Assembly: GCA_905250115.1 (NCBI GenBank)
Contig: CAJNOI010000045.1
Coordinates: 62,001-126,000 of the forward strand
Origin: Adineta steineri
Taxonomy: Eukaryota; Rotifera; Eurotatoria; Adinetida; Adinetidae
DNA: 64,000 nucleotides
Direction: 5' to 3'
Under the pieces are notes generated by a model. The model was not told the DNA's origin, did no database searches, and saw nothing but the letters and a program-made list of their open reading frames with translations. This document shows, in pieces, positions 46,048 to 56,350 of this stretch (positions are counted from its first letter, which is position 1; every line of letters starts with the position of its first letter). The position numbers were made by a program, and so were the translations under genes.

Positions 46048-47082
46048 TTAACAGACTGGATTTCTACCTGGTTCTCCAAGACCAAAGCAATGTCGAATTC
46101 GTCTGTATGTTGCTACTCGAGCCATTTGATTTTGATATCCTGATCCTCCATTACATTCTAACGCTCCATTAATAATTCGAGTAGTAGCTGCAAAATCACC
46201 TTGTTTAGCTGGAGCAGCCATATTATTTGCATTATAGAACCAAATTGCTGTTTTAACTGCTACATCTTGTCGTTGTTCAACTAAATCTGGATTATTAAGA
46301 AGATCTAAACCTAAGGCTTGTCCAGCTCCATGATAATTGCATGGCCAAGAGAGTTGAAACCAACCACGACCATAGTATGATTTGCCTGGTGCACCTTGGA
46401 TGCTACACCATGATCCAGCGTAATGTGGACCACATCCTAATTAATACATCGATATTATTAGAATATTAAAAAACTTATCTTAAAGTATTTTTCTATCAAA
46501 TATCTGTATCCATCTGTTTATTATATTTGAAAGACTGGAGTAAATCAATTTCTTTGATATTCGAAATGATTAAAAATTAACGTTTTATAAAAATCCAACA
46601 AGTTTTAAAAGGTGTTTCTGGTATTAAATTTACTAACCTGGAGCACAATATTCTTTGATTACTTTAAGACCATCGGTTTCATGAAATACATGAGCAAGAA
46701 AAACAGCTGCTTCGTCTTTATTCGATGGTTTCCATCCTGAATCTCTAAGACCACTAAATCGATTAAATCTTGTTCCAGCATCAAGTGTATTGAATGCACA
46801 GGCAAAAGTTTGTTCCGTAATAATAGAACCATCACCACCGCCACCGCCGCCACCACCACTACCATAACAAGGTCCTGATTTACAACCATTACCACAATAG
46901 TCGTCGCCTGTTCCACAATAGTCCCATTGTGATTGACACAAACCAGCCGCACAAAATTGTCCCCGAATCAGAGGAATTAAGCCAACAGTAATGGCAAGAA
47001 GAAAATATAGGCGGATAACTTGAATACCTGCCATTGATTTGTTATAGAACAATAATAATATAGATATAATACGTATACGCAA
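46048..47082 (-). CDS. GH19 chitinase with N-terminal hevein-like chitin-binding domain, 2 exons
   Basis: Hydrolyses chitin with inversion. Exon 1 is 46638-47082 and exon 2 46048-46436; the GT-AG intron splits a Gly codon. The probable start is MAGIQVIRLYFLLAITVGLI at 47034 (261 aa), with a signal peptide; an upstream Met at 47082 would give 277 aa. A truncated hevein-like Cys-rich segment follows (QFCAAGLCQSQWDYCG, YCGNGCKSGPCYG), then a Gly-rich linker and the GH19 domain. HVFHETDGL holds the catalytic Glu of the HETGG motif, and GRGWFQLSWPCNYHGAGQAL the substrate-binding signature. GH19 is mainly a plant and bacterial family, rare in animals, so horizontal acquisition is plausible. Likely roles are feeding on fungi or defence. 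Confidence 0.9.
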
Positions 47083-47290
47083 TAAGGGTTCTAAACTAAA
47101 GATATATATATATATCTGCCAAAGTTATAAACAGATGATTTTTTTTCTCATCAATATTGTTGATTGCATTTTTCTTATCTATATTAGGATAAAAATAAAA
47201 AAGCAACGCAACAAAGTGCGCTTGGACTCCAAAATTTTAATAGCGTAATAAAAGACAATATCTATCCCTTCCCATTCCATGTGGAGCCCT
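47083..47290. other. Intergenic, chitinase promoter side
   Basis: Contains a TATATATATATATA run near 47104, suitable as a promoter element of the minus-strand chitinase. Confidence 0.4.
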
Positions 47291-47850
47291 AATTTCATTA
47301 TCAGGGTTATTAATTACAATCTTGAATTTTTGTTTTTTTTATTTTAGCTACATTATAGAAGTATTCAAGGAACTTTTGTTGATATGAACAATGACAAAGT
47401 GAATCGAAACAAAACAAAAAAAGAGAAAGAGAAACAATCGGTTATGGTGATGAATATATCATCATCATTGATTCATCATCAAAATCATGTTCACGATCAA
47501 TCAAATTTCTTGAACTTAAACCACCATCTATTTGTCCAGACAATAATCGAACATTAACTGATTTTTGTAAAACTTCTTCAGCAAAAAATTGAGCCATATA
47601 AATACGCATTGGATCAATACCAAGAAGATTCACAAATAAATTGATGATCTATTAGATATTTAAAAAAAAATATGAAGAAAATCTAATTCTTTTTTTATAA
47701 ATTAAAAAAAACCTTATCATGAATATGTGAATTATTCGTTCCATGACAAAACATTTTTGATGCTGCAAGAATTGTTGCTGAACCAAGTAATAATGGATCA
47801 CGTAATCGTTGAGTAACACTTTCCCTATTATCAATCAACAAAAAGAAAAA
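47291..47850 (-). pseudogene. Duplicated 3' fragment of the 56 kb gene, cut by gap
   Basis: Nearly identical to 55795-56350, including intron and stop; only scattered substitutions separate them. It encodes the last two exons (DPLLLGSATILAASKMFCHG and NLLGIDPMRIYMAQFFAEEV, ending MMMIYSSP). The 5' exons are absent because the copy ends exactly at the N gap. It may be an allelic or ohnologous contig end placed here by scaffolding, or a real partial duplication. Confidence 0.8.
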
Positions 47851-47950
47851 NNNNNNNNNNNNNNNNNNNNNNNNNNNNNNNNNNNNNNNNNNNNNNNNNN
47901 NNNNNNNNNNNNNNNNNNNNNNNNNNNNNNNNNNNNNNNNNNNNNNNNNN
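47851..47950. other. Assembly gap (100 N)
   Basis: Exactly 100 N. The frame that appears to run across it (47695-48534) is an artefact joining two unrelated genes. Confidence 0.99.
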
Positions 47951-48570
47951 TGTTTACAATATGGACAATGAGGTAAACGACCAATAACACAGTCTGTTTT
48001 CGGATCTATATTAAATTTTAATGAATCCTTTGTATCCACTAAACGTTTACGACATTTATTAATACATTGCATATAATGAATTGAACCATAGCATTCAACA
48101 AGTGCAGATGGATTCCAGCCGGATTTTAACCAATGTCCACCGATATTACCCGTAAAATTAAATGAATATTTTATATGATCCATTTCACTCCATTGTTTGA
48201 CAATTTGATAACCAAAATGTGGAGTAATTGAATTATAAGTATTATATCGATAGGCCCAAAAAGCATAGCTAAAATTAGCTGTATTATGCTTATCACTATT
48301 ACCTTCGGCCTTTCTAAACCATTGTGCATTATTCATACGAGTAAAATCTAATTCTGGATATTTCAATAAAGTTGGCCAAATCTCAGTTGAAATATCTTTA
48401 TTTATATCAGATTCATTACTTAAGATCCATCCAGTACCACTAGTGAATAAAATGGCTTCAGAATTAAGTATTAATTCAGCTGCTTTATCAATACATGCTT
48501 CCATTTCACCGACAATCGTTGGTTGAGTATCCATTTTGACGCCTGTTGATGGATTAGCTATATATAATAT
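47951..48570 (-). CDS. Sirtuin (Sir2)-like domain protein, partial
   Basis: One exon from an acceptor at 48571 to the gap, with both ends incomplete. Order of Sir2 landmarks: AAELILNSEAILFTSGTGWI in place of the GAGIS NAD loop, FNFTGNIGGHWLKSG in place of TQNID-LH, VECYGSIHYMQC in place of the ExHG-C segment, then zinc-type cysteines CINKCRKR and HCPYC. The catalytic His is Tyr here (ECYGS), and QNID is GNIG, so classical NAD-dependent deacylase activity is doubtful. It may be a divergent NAD-binding member or a decaying copy. The first exon(s) upstream were not identified with confidence. Confidence 0.68.
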
Positions 48571-49629
48571 CTAGAAATAAAATCGAAAAAAAAATTAGTG
48601 TATATTATTCCGTTTATCTTACAATAAACGCAAGTAACTTTAAATTTTCTTCTACCTTTAGAATGAAAGAATAATTGTTTTCATTGTTGTTATATGATGT
48701 TTTGAACAAAATTAATTTAGAGAAAAGAAAACAGTTTTTTTTCATTAGAAAATAGAAGATGAAATACAAATATATGCTCATATCGCTTCGTGCACTGATG
48801 AATAAGACGACAAAGCAATCGTAGTTATGCACAAAAATAAACTTTTTTTTGTGATTTTACATACTAATTTTCTTGTTCCTTCAGTTTCCTCGATTCTGTA
48901 AATGCACACAATTTGGCAACAAGTAATACAACGAGAAAAAAATTTAGTTGACGTTTATCAAACGTTGACAGTTGCTTAAATCAAAATATGTTTTATAGAT
49001 AATCTTTTGAGTAATTAGATACAATGTCATCTAAACTGACTAATATTTAAACTTTGAAGATGCAGAAAATAAAAAAACATTGTTTTCATGTGATGAAAAT
49101 TTATTTTGTCTATATACGTTAGCGCTGTTACTTTAACTTCACTTAATCTTCATTTTTACAAATAAAGATTATCTTTATTCTTTATAAAATAAAGATGACG
49201 TAAATTTTTGTTCATAAAATAAAGATAAAGATAATCTTCATTTGTAAGAATAAAGTTAAAATAAAACATAATTTCATCAATCATTCACTCTTTATAAAAC
49301 TTGATGAATACGATAATAACGATTTTCTCAACACTTTTCTGATTTTGTATTAAACCCTTTTTTTTGGACAAAAAATATTTCTACACGACAAAATAATTTT
49401 TAATTGACATAACTTGTTGTAGTTTACAAGAATTATTCTTTATTATAACAAAACATATCAATAAAATAACAACCCAAATGTACGTTTTTTAAAATAATAA
49501 GGCCTAGTATCAGTTGAGATGTATGATTCTCAAAGGTTTAAATCGTAATTCAATTTATTGATTAAAAAAATGAGTTTTATTATTAAAATTAACAGTGATA
49601 AAGCAATAGTAAAAATGAATTACAAAACT
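48571..49629. other. Intergenic with hairpin near 49133-49262
   Basis: No supported gene. 49133-49262 contains GTTACTTTAACTTC and, inverted, AATAAAGTTAAAATAA, plus several AAATAAAGAT/ATCTTTATT pairs, an AT-rich hairpin resembling the one at 3028-3110. Confidence 0.4.
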
Positions 49630-49817
49630 TTAGGCAATTCGTACAAATCCAGTTGCATCTAATCGATAGACGCCTGAACCAATTCGAAGTGTATCACTAA
49701 CTTTTAAACTTCCCAATGATTCGACGTCTGAGTCAAGTGTATGTAAAGAACCACCGGTTTTATAAGCCACATCTAATAATTTTGGATTTACAAGTGAACC
49801 AGCTGGGTGTGAGTGTG
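49630..49817 (-). CDS. Orphan terminal exon of an unidentified gene
   Basis: The frame begins right after a CACCCAG acceptor at the edge of a telomere-like CACCC tract and reads AGSLVNPKLLDVAYKTGG, later LRIGSGVYRLDATGFVRI, ending at 49630. The composition looks coding and beta-rich, but I do not recognise it and find no upstream exon. It is probably a relic of a truncated gene. Confidence 0.35.
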
Positions 49818-50045
49818 GGTGTGGGTCTGGGCAAGGGGTAAACAACGGAGACTTCGTGCTTAGAGTCTCATGAAGTCATTTGAAATCTCGCGAAGTTATC
49901 TAGAATTTCTACGGATGCATTTATTTCATGAGGAGACGATGGAGAAACAACAGAGACTTTACGCATGAAGTCTTTCGAAATCTTTGAAGTCCGCTTTTTC
50001 CCCGTTGAGGTCTGGATATGGGTGAGAGTGTAGGTGTAGGTAAGT
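49802..50045. repeat. GGTGTG-type telomere-like tracts
   Basis: 49802-49835 reads GGGTGTGAGTGTGGGTGTGG and on; 50018-50043 reads GGGTGAGAGTGTAGGTGTAG. They are degenerate relatives of TGTGGG, on the same strand, about 200 bases apart. Between and after them lie GAAGTC/GACTTC-rich short repeats. Confidence 0.5.
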
Positions 50046-50623
50046 AACATATATATTAAAAATCCACATCCACACTTTTTTTTACAAAAAAAAACTTTCT
50101 TTATAAGGGTTGACCGAAGGACTATCAAGATCGAGGAACTCAAATCTGAAGTCAATTTTTTGAAATTATTTGAATTTTTCTCTAGGAACTTGTGAGGTTC
50201 TCGTTGAGGGGATGTAGATTGACTCCAGCTATGAATAAAATCGTGAGTCGAATGGTGAACTAGATAGTCGAGATCACTAAACTGTTACGAGAAAACTCAC
50301 TACGAAAAATGCCTATCGTAACTTGAGAATATAGATGAATAGAAAACGAGGATGAATATGATAATTTTATTGATGACAATCGATAAAATATAACAACAAA
50401 CGAAGAATAACACAGGCAACAAACACAAGGAGGATCAGGAGAGATAAAAAATAACAACTACTGAATATACATAACTATAAATACATATATATATATATAT
50501 ATTCAAAAACACGGAAAAAGAAAAAAGAAAGAAAGTTTCATGATGATCAATATATATGGATCATTACTAGAAGAAAACAAAAAAATAATATATATATATA
50601 CACGTTAGCGTCATGAATTCCAT
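50046..50623. other. Intergenic
   Basis: No supported gene. An (AT)n microsatellite lies at about 50481-50500 and another near 50587-50599. Confidence 0.45.
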
Positions 50624-51110
50624 CTATGGACGCCAACAGAACTGTAGCCTAGATTCCAATTTCTTTACAATCGCAGCTCTAATTAGAACGTTCAGATCAT
50701 CCACAAAAATAGAAGTAAAAAAAGCGCCTGTACATTCTACGAGACCAGAATGAAAAATGATAAAAATATAAGGACTCAGAGCACTTCGTTGAGGTAGTCC
50801 TATGAAAATTTTAAACTGTTTAGTGTTAATATCACCATAGGCGATAAAAACGGAACGTGGGGATAGCCACAACCATATCATTTTCAATAATTCCTTTGGC
50901 ATGCTACGACGATTTAGCTTTACTATTAAAGCTGCATGCCACACTTTATCATAAGCCTTCTGATAATCTATATATATTGACGCGGTTGGTATATTGGCCG
51001 CCAAATTATTTTGTATTTCTTGATAGATGGATAGCATCCTTGTTGGAATTAACCAATTCTGTCTAAAACCTGATTGTTCTACTGTAATAATACTATTCGC
51101 TTCTGACTAA
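50624..51110 (-). mobile_element. Non-LTR retrotransposon reverse-transcriptase fragment
   Basis: About 160 codons of an RT domain: QSGFRQNW (usual region 2), SIYIDYQKAYDKVWH with the first catalytic Asp (motif A), GLPQRSALSPYIF (motif B) and SIFVDDLNVLI with the catalytic DD (motif C). The endonuclease, thumb and RNase H are absent, so it is a dead fragment. QRSALSP in place of QGSxLSP and an early stop after motif C indicate decay. It resembles jockey/I-type LINEs. Confidence 0.78.
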
Positions 51111-51115
51111 TTACG

Positions 51116-51355
51116 AATCCGTACTAGCAAAAGCTTGTGAATCCATACATCGATATAACATTTTTAAAGTATCTCGAATATGATCTGTTGATATTAAATT
51201 ATATTCTTCCTAAATAATACAAATTAATTTGATAAATTGTAGAAATCTAATATTCTTACAATATAATTTCGAAGTTCAATTAATATATCGAGTAGAAAAT
51301 CAATAACATCGCCAGCATTTTTTACCTGAGTTTTAAATGCAATCCAGTCATAGAA
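51116..51355 (-). pseudogene. Two-exon gene fragment abutting the RT relic
   Basis: Exon-like segments read FYDWIAFKTQVKNAGDVI and on to ELRNYI, then after a GTAAGA...TTAG intron EEYNLISTDHIRDTLKML to FASTDS, and then a stop. The regular codon pattern and canonical intron indicate part of a real helical protein that I do not recognise. No further exons are found on either side. It ends within a few bases of the reverse-transcriptase fragment. Confidence 0.5.
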
Positions 51356-52357
51356 TATTGATCAACAATTTATATTTTCACACGAAAAGACCAAATAGAG
51401 AACGATAGACAGATGGAATCTATAGAAGAAAACTATTTAGTTTTGGTTATTTCTTAAGGGATATTCTGAGCACTGAATTCATAATACTTACGTGAATGAA
51501 CTGTTTAATTCAAAGTTCTGTCGAATTATAATCATAATTGACGTGAGAATTTCATCTTTTATTGATCTTAATGTACTCAAATCCGTTATTGTTACTAGTT
51601 GGTGGTAAAGATCATTTGCGGCTTTCTAAATTTCTTCAGCAGCTATTTCCCAGGTCGAACAATCCAGCACGGAAATGGCCGGTTGCATGGCATTCCGAAG
51701 ATTTCATGGAATCCTGCGTCAGGAACCATCGTCCTGGGTTCTTCGCAATTACGTTCATTTATCAAATGATCGATTACTTTATTTTTAACTGAAGCTGATG
51801 CCATCAGTTTGAAATTCAATTCGAGAAAATATCTAAAATTCAATATTATTGTTATTATTATAGTTTTAAGACTAATATGCATCTTCATTTTCGACATGCT
51901 CATAATAAAAAGTTTTTATATATTTATCGTATACTTAAGAGAATACAATTAGTTTGTTGAACACATAGAATGAATGTGTCTCATGACATGTCGGTCCAGC
52001 TATCTAGCTTCAAATACCAAAAATGATGTGCATAGTATTATTTCTATAGGTGTCACTAGAGCAAATGGTATCAACAATAGAACCGTACCAACAATGGTTC
52101 ACTTTTTAACATTTGTAAAAATATATGAGAATCTAGAAATAAGAAAAGTATACGAGTCTTAATTATTCTGAATACTGGGTACTTCAACTCGTGTAATGAT
52201 TATCATTGGATAATAAGTATACTTTTTTTTATCTTTTCCTGCTTCTTATAAAGAGAAACGAATTGTGCATTTGAGCATATCACCATAACGAGAGGAAGAG
52301 AATGAGACTTCTCTTTCAACATATTCACTTCTAATACAGACTACTAACCACATAAAT
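51356..52357. other. Intergenic, with a weak small ORF
   Basis: On the minus strand 51643-51903 encodes 86 residues with a hydrophobic N-terminus (HISLKTIIITIILNFRYFLE) and a short tail with Cys at CEEP, PCNRP and FPCW. It might be a small secreted peptide, but evidence is thin and a plus-strand frame overlaps it. Nothing else supported. Confidence 0.3.
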
Positions 52358-53308
52358 ATGAGCAACATAAGCGTTCAAACTATCTCTCCCCCGTTTAATG
52401 GGTCAAAGACCAAATTTGGACTATTCTTATTTGGTCAACTGGTATCGATTCCCTGTTACTTTTTCGTAATTTTTCATCTAGTGAGTAAACGAGCTGCACG
52501 CAGAGTTCTTTACAATCATGCCGTTATTGTCATGCTACTGTTCAACTTTACTTACCTTATAGTAGGTTCGTCAATGCAACTGGACTTTTTTAGACTAGGA
52601 TTTATAACACAAATAACTCCAGCTTTTTGTTTGATAAATCAATTTGTATATTATGGAATTTGGTATGGTGCTATGTTCTCACTGGCATGGCTATCGATCG
52701 AGCGACATATTCTAATATTTCATTCAATTCGAGTTGCTACAGCGCGTGGACGTTTATTATTTCACTATATACCACTTATATTATTTTCTCTCTATGCACC
52801 AATTTTCTATGTTTATTTGATCTTTTTTTATCCTTGTGAGCGTATTTACGATGGCACTATGATTCAATGTGGAGATGCCTGTTTTACGGGTTCTATATCT
52901 AATTCATTCAAACAGTATATATTAATTGCTCATGATTTTATGCCAATCGTGATTATTATCGTCTCTAGTGCTGCTCTTCTTCTTCGTGTTATTATACAAA
53001 AACGTCGTTTACGGCAAGTTAATGAATGGCGTAAATTTCGAAAAATGATTACACAATTTATTCTCATCTCCGGTACATTTGTTATCTTTTATCTTCCTTA
53101 TACTGTTATTTATTTCGTTAAAGCTTTGGGATTTTCTAGTTTTGGCAACAATGTCATCACATATTTTGTACCTCTAACAAACGTTCCATTTATGGCTTTG
53201 CCCTATGCTACTATTATAACACTGCCGGGATTAAGAAAAAAACTTTGTGCATTGATCATCTGTAAACCGAAGCAAAATACTATCCGCCCAGTAGTTATCA
53301 AGAACTAA
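52358..53308 (+). CDS. Rhodopsin-like seven-helix receptor 3, 316 aa
   Basis: Intronless seven-helix receptor of the same broad group as the two at 25-30 kb but clearly divergent. It has NHAVIVMLLFNFTYLIVGSS in helix 2, WLSIERHILIFH after helix 3 (ERH in place of DRY), YPCERIYDGTMIQCGDACF in the extracellular loop with the disulfide Cys, a basic loop 3 (IQKRRLRQVNEWRKFRKMIT), and helix 7 ending PLTNVPFMALPYATIITLPG. Strand is opposite to the other two. Start MSNISVQT is preceded by AT-rich leader. Ligand unknown; plasma membrane. Confidence 0.83.
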   Translation: MSNISVQTISPPFNGSKTKFGLFLFGQLVSIPCYFFVIFHLVSKRAARRVLYNHAVIVMLLFNFTYLIVGSSMQLDFFRLGFITQITPAFCLINQFVYYGIWYGAMFSLAWLSIERHILIFHSIRVATARGRLLFHYIPLILFSLYAPIFYVYLIFFYPCERIYDGTMIQCGDACFTGSISNSFKQYILIAHDFMPIVIIIVSSAALLLRVIIQKRRLRQVNEWRKFRKMITQFILISGTFVIFYLPYTVIYFVKALGFSSFGNNVITYFVPLTNVPFMALPYATIITLPGLRKKLCALIICKPKQNTIRPVVIKN

Positions 53309-55030
53309 TCATCTTTGAACTAATTGAAACATTCACCAAAATATATAATACTAGTCATTCAAGAAATGCAATAAATTCATGTAATTTTTAAAGTGTTTGC
53401 TTTATTGTATCAAATTTCTTTGTCCATATGCGTATATAATGTTGTTTTTGTAACTCTGTTGTCATTTATCATTCAAATTGTTTAACCATTTAATCTTTTC
53501 ATTCGAATAAATATCATAAATGTATCAGATATATATCTTAATAAACAAAAGTGCTATTCGAAATTAGTTACCTTTAAAAACTCAAATGATAGCTAACTAT
53601 TACTCAGTGTTAACTGCTGTGAGTTCATCATGGAAATTCTCTGAAAGAAATCTTTCTATATCCTTAATATTAATACATTATATCAGCAGACTAAAATAGA
53701 AGTTGTTGCTAATTATTAGATGTTCTGAAAAGTATATGGATATGGATTCAATATTATATGTCTCTGTAGAACTTATCAATTAGTTAATATATAGAGCGTA
53801 CAGATTTTTTATCAGTTTAATCAAGTACTATGAACGGTTAGTTTTTTCTCCGCAAAAGTAAGAATTGTGTTCGACCATTCTAAAATATTCGGATCATCTT
53901 GAAATTTGTTATAATATAATTAAAAAGTGGAAAAAAAACATTTCTGTTAATCTCTTTTTATGAAAATCTAAACTTATCATTGTATATTATTTCAAAATAT
54001 ATTAGCAATCATATGTCACAAAATTTAATTTCATGTGTATCTTTTTTGTTCACTCATTGGTATAATTTTTTATCAAAGATTAATGCAGAATAATTTATGT
54101 CAGAAAAACCTTGATTTAGCTATTTTATTTGTTTGGGGTCAAATGAGAACTTTAGAAAGCATGATTTTGTATGAAAAAAAGGTTCATGCACGAATGATTA
54201 CTTCCACTTATTATATAAAAATTACTATATATACTCTATTTGTCGCGTCAGTTTGTGCTGATAAGCGAGTCTTCAAACATGATCGAATCACATTTTGAAG
54301 TCTATTACTAATTGATGTTGCTCAAATGATATAATTAGAAAAGAATGAACGTCATTTATATATAAATGATAGGTAAAAAAACGTTGTTCTCAAGGACGAC
54401 GCTGTGAATGTTACAAGTAAACTCGCATGCCTTTTCTTGATATACATCCATATCCATATCTATCATTATGATAGTAATTAAATCTGACAATATTCTTCAA
54501 TAATAATAATGATGTAAAACTTAAATGAAATAGAGTATAATGACAAAAAAAACTGAAGTACTAATAAGATTTTTTAGCAGATATATAAGCAAGTCTGTTT
54601 GCGCACGAGTTATATTCTGGAAGCACGCCATTTTCATCAAAGTATAGAATTTTATATTCCTAGAGTATAAGCACAGGGTTCAGAAATTGGAATTGATTCG
54701 GTCTATCGATCTTCTTTCATTGATAATATAATGAAGACATCGAATTTTCAAGATAAATAATCATATATACAATGAATGCAAAATAATTCGTTTATCTTGC
54801 TTTCTTATTTTATCTAATTAAATAAGTTAAAGAAAATCAAAAATTAAAGCTTGGATGTTTAAATTTTAGGAAGTCTCTGTAGTAAATAAATCGTTTCATA
54901 AATCGAAGAAATGAATATCAATAAAAAAAGTGCAGATGGACAAATAATTTTTGGACTCACTTTACATCAATTAATAGACAAAAATTAAATCAAAATGAAT
55001 ATTTTATTGTTAAAAATTGATTATTTAGCT
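53309..55030. other. Gene-free AT-rich stretch
   Basis: About 1.7 kb with no supported gene. The open frame at 54035-54298 has no coding signature. Confidence 0.45.
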
Positions 55031-55760
55031 TTAATAAACAAAAAAATATTTTAATTTTATCTCCATCATTGTCTGACAAATGATATATATATATATACTT
55101 TTAATAAAATCTTGTGAAGAAAGATTATATTGAAAATCATGTCCAATTGTAAATGAATGTGAAGCATTTTTTCTTGCAATTGTAATTATAATTTGTCTAT
55201 GTATCGATGAAATAACATCAAATAATTGATGATTTGAATCTTTTCTTGACATAAATGCATTTTGTGGTAACGTACAACGAAAATAAAAATAAGCATTTTT
55301 ATTTAAATTTCGATTTTCAACAAGTAAAATAAGTCCATCCCAATATTTTTTTAATTCATAAATTTTTACACCATCATCACCTTCATTTTTTGTTTGATTT
55401 CCAATTGAAACTTGTTCACCATAAAATATACAAAGTTTTATTAAAAATTCTCGTTGAAGTCTATAGAATTTTAATAAGTTCGGGATCAATTGAACGAGAA
55501 CTATGTACAGCTAAAAACTTAATATTTTAAAAATGCAGTATTATCTATTTGTTTATTTATTGGATTATATAATAATGATAAAATTATATAAGTACTTGGT
55601 TGAAGATAACCATCAGTTGAAACGAATTTATGTTGACCATGTTGATTTAAAATAGAAATTGAATAAATTCTATAATATTTATTTGTTTGTTCTTCAATAT
55701 TAACAATTGCGATACAAAGACTAACTTCACTTCGTTGTATTTGAAGATTTTCCTATTGCT
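55031..55760 (-). pseudogene. 3' fragment of an unrecognised conserved gene, frameshifted
   Basis: Two exon-like pieces. The first (about 55753-55533) starts after a TAG acceptor and reads ENLQIQRSEVSLCIAIVNIE and STDGYLQPSTYIILSLL. The second starts after a TTTAG acceptor near 55512 with AVHSSRSIDPEL; a one-base shift then moves the frame to LLKFYRLQREFLIKLCIFYG, then CTLPQNAFMSRKDSNHQLFD, ending at 55031. It therefore looks like a once-coding 3' end with one frameshift and no 5' exons. The duplicated block at 55795 begins where its next intron would lie. Product unknown. Confidence 0.5.
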
Positions 55761-55794
55761 TAGAAATATTCCAAAATATTACTTATTAGTTTAA

Positions 55795-56350
55795 ATTTCA
55801 TTATCAGGGTTATTGATTACAATCTTGAGTCTGTGTTTTTATTTTATCTACATTATAGAAGTCTCCAATGAACTTTTGTTGATATGAACAATGACAAAGT
55901 GAATCGAAACACAAAGAAAAAAGAGAAAGAGAAACAATCGGTTATGGTGATGAATATGTCATCATCATTGATTCATCATCAAAATCATGTTCACGATCAA
56001 TCAGATTTCTTGAATTTAAACCACCATCTATTTGTCCAGACAATAATCGAACATTAACTGATTTTTGTAAAACTTCTTCAGCAAAAAATTGGGCCATATA
56101 AATACGCATTGGATCAATGCCAAGAAGATTCACAAATAAATTGATGATCTATTAGATATTTAAAAAAAAATATGAAGAAAATCTAATTCTTTTTTTATAA
56201 ATTAAAAAAAACCTTATCATGAATATGTGAATTATTCGTTCCATGACAAAACATTTTTGATGCTGCAAGAATTGTTGCTGAACCAAGTAATAATGGATCA
56301 CGTAATCGTTGAGTAACACTTTCCCTATTATCAATCAACAAAAAGAAAAA
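55795..56350. repeat. Block duplicated at 47291-47850
   Basis: Same sequence, same strand, with few substitutions, 8.5 kb apart. The left edge is shared from ATTTCATTATCAGGGTTAT onward; the right edge of the other copy is the assembly gap. Confidence 0.85.

Noticed and set aside
47695-48534. A 279-residue frame running through the N gap
   Set aside because: The N run merely keeps the frame open. The left part is an intron/exon of the duplicated gene and the right part is the sirtuin-like exon.
50481-50500. TATA/AT microsatellite as promoter
   Set aside because: Simple (AT)n tract with no gene starting at a suitable distance.
54035-54298. 87-residue plus-strand frame
   Set aside because: No signal peptide, domain or codon pattern; looks like chance in AT-rich DNA.
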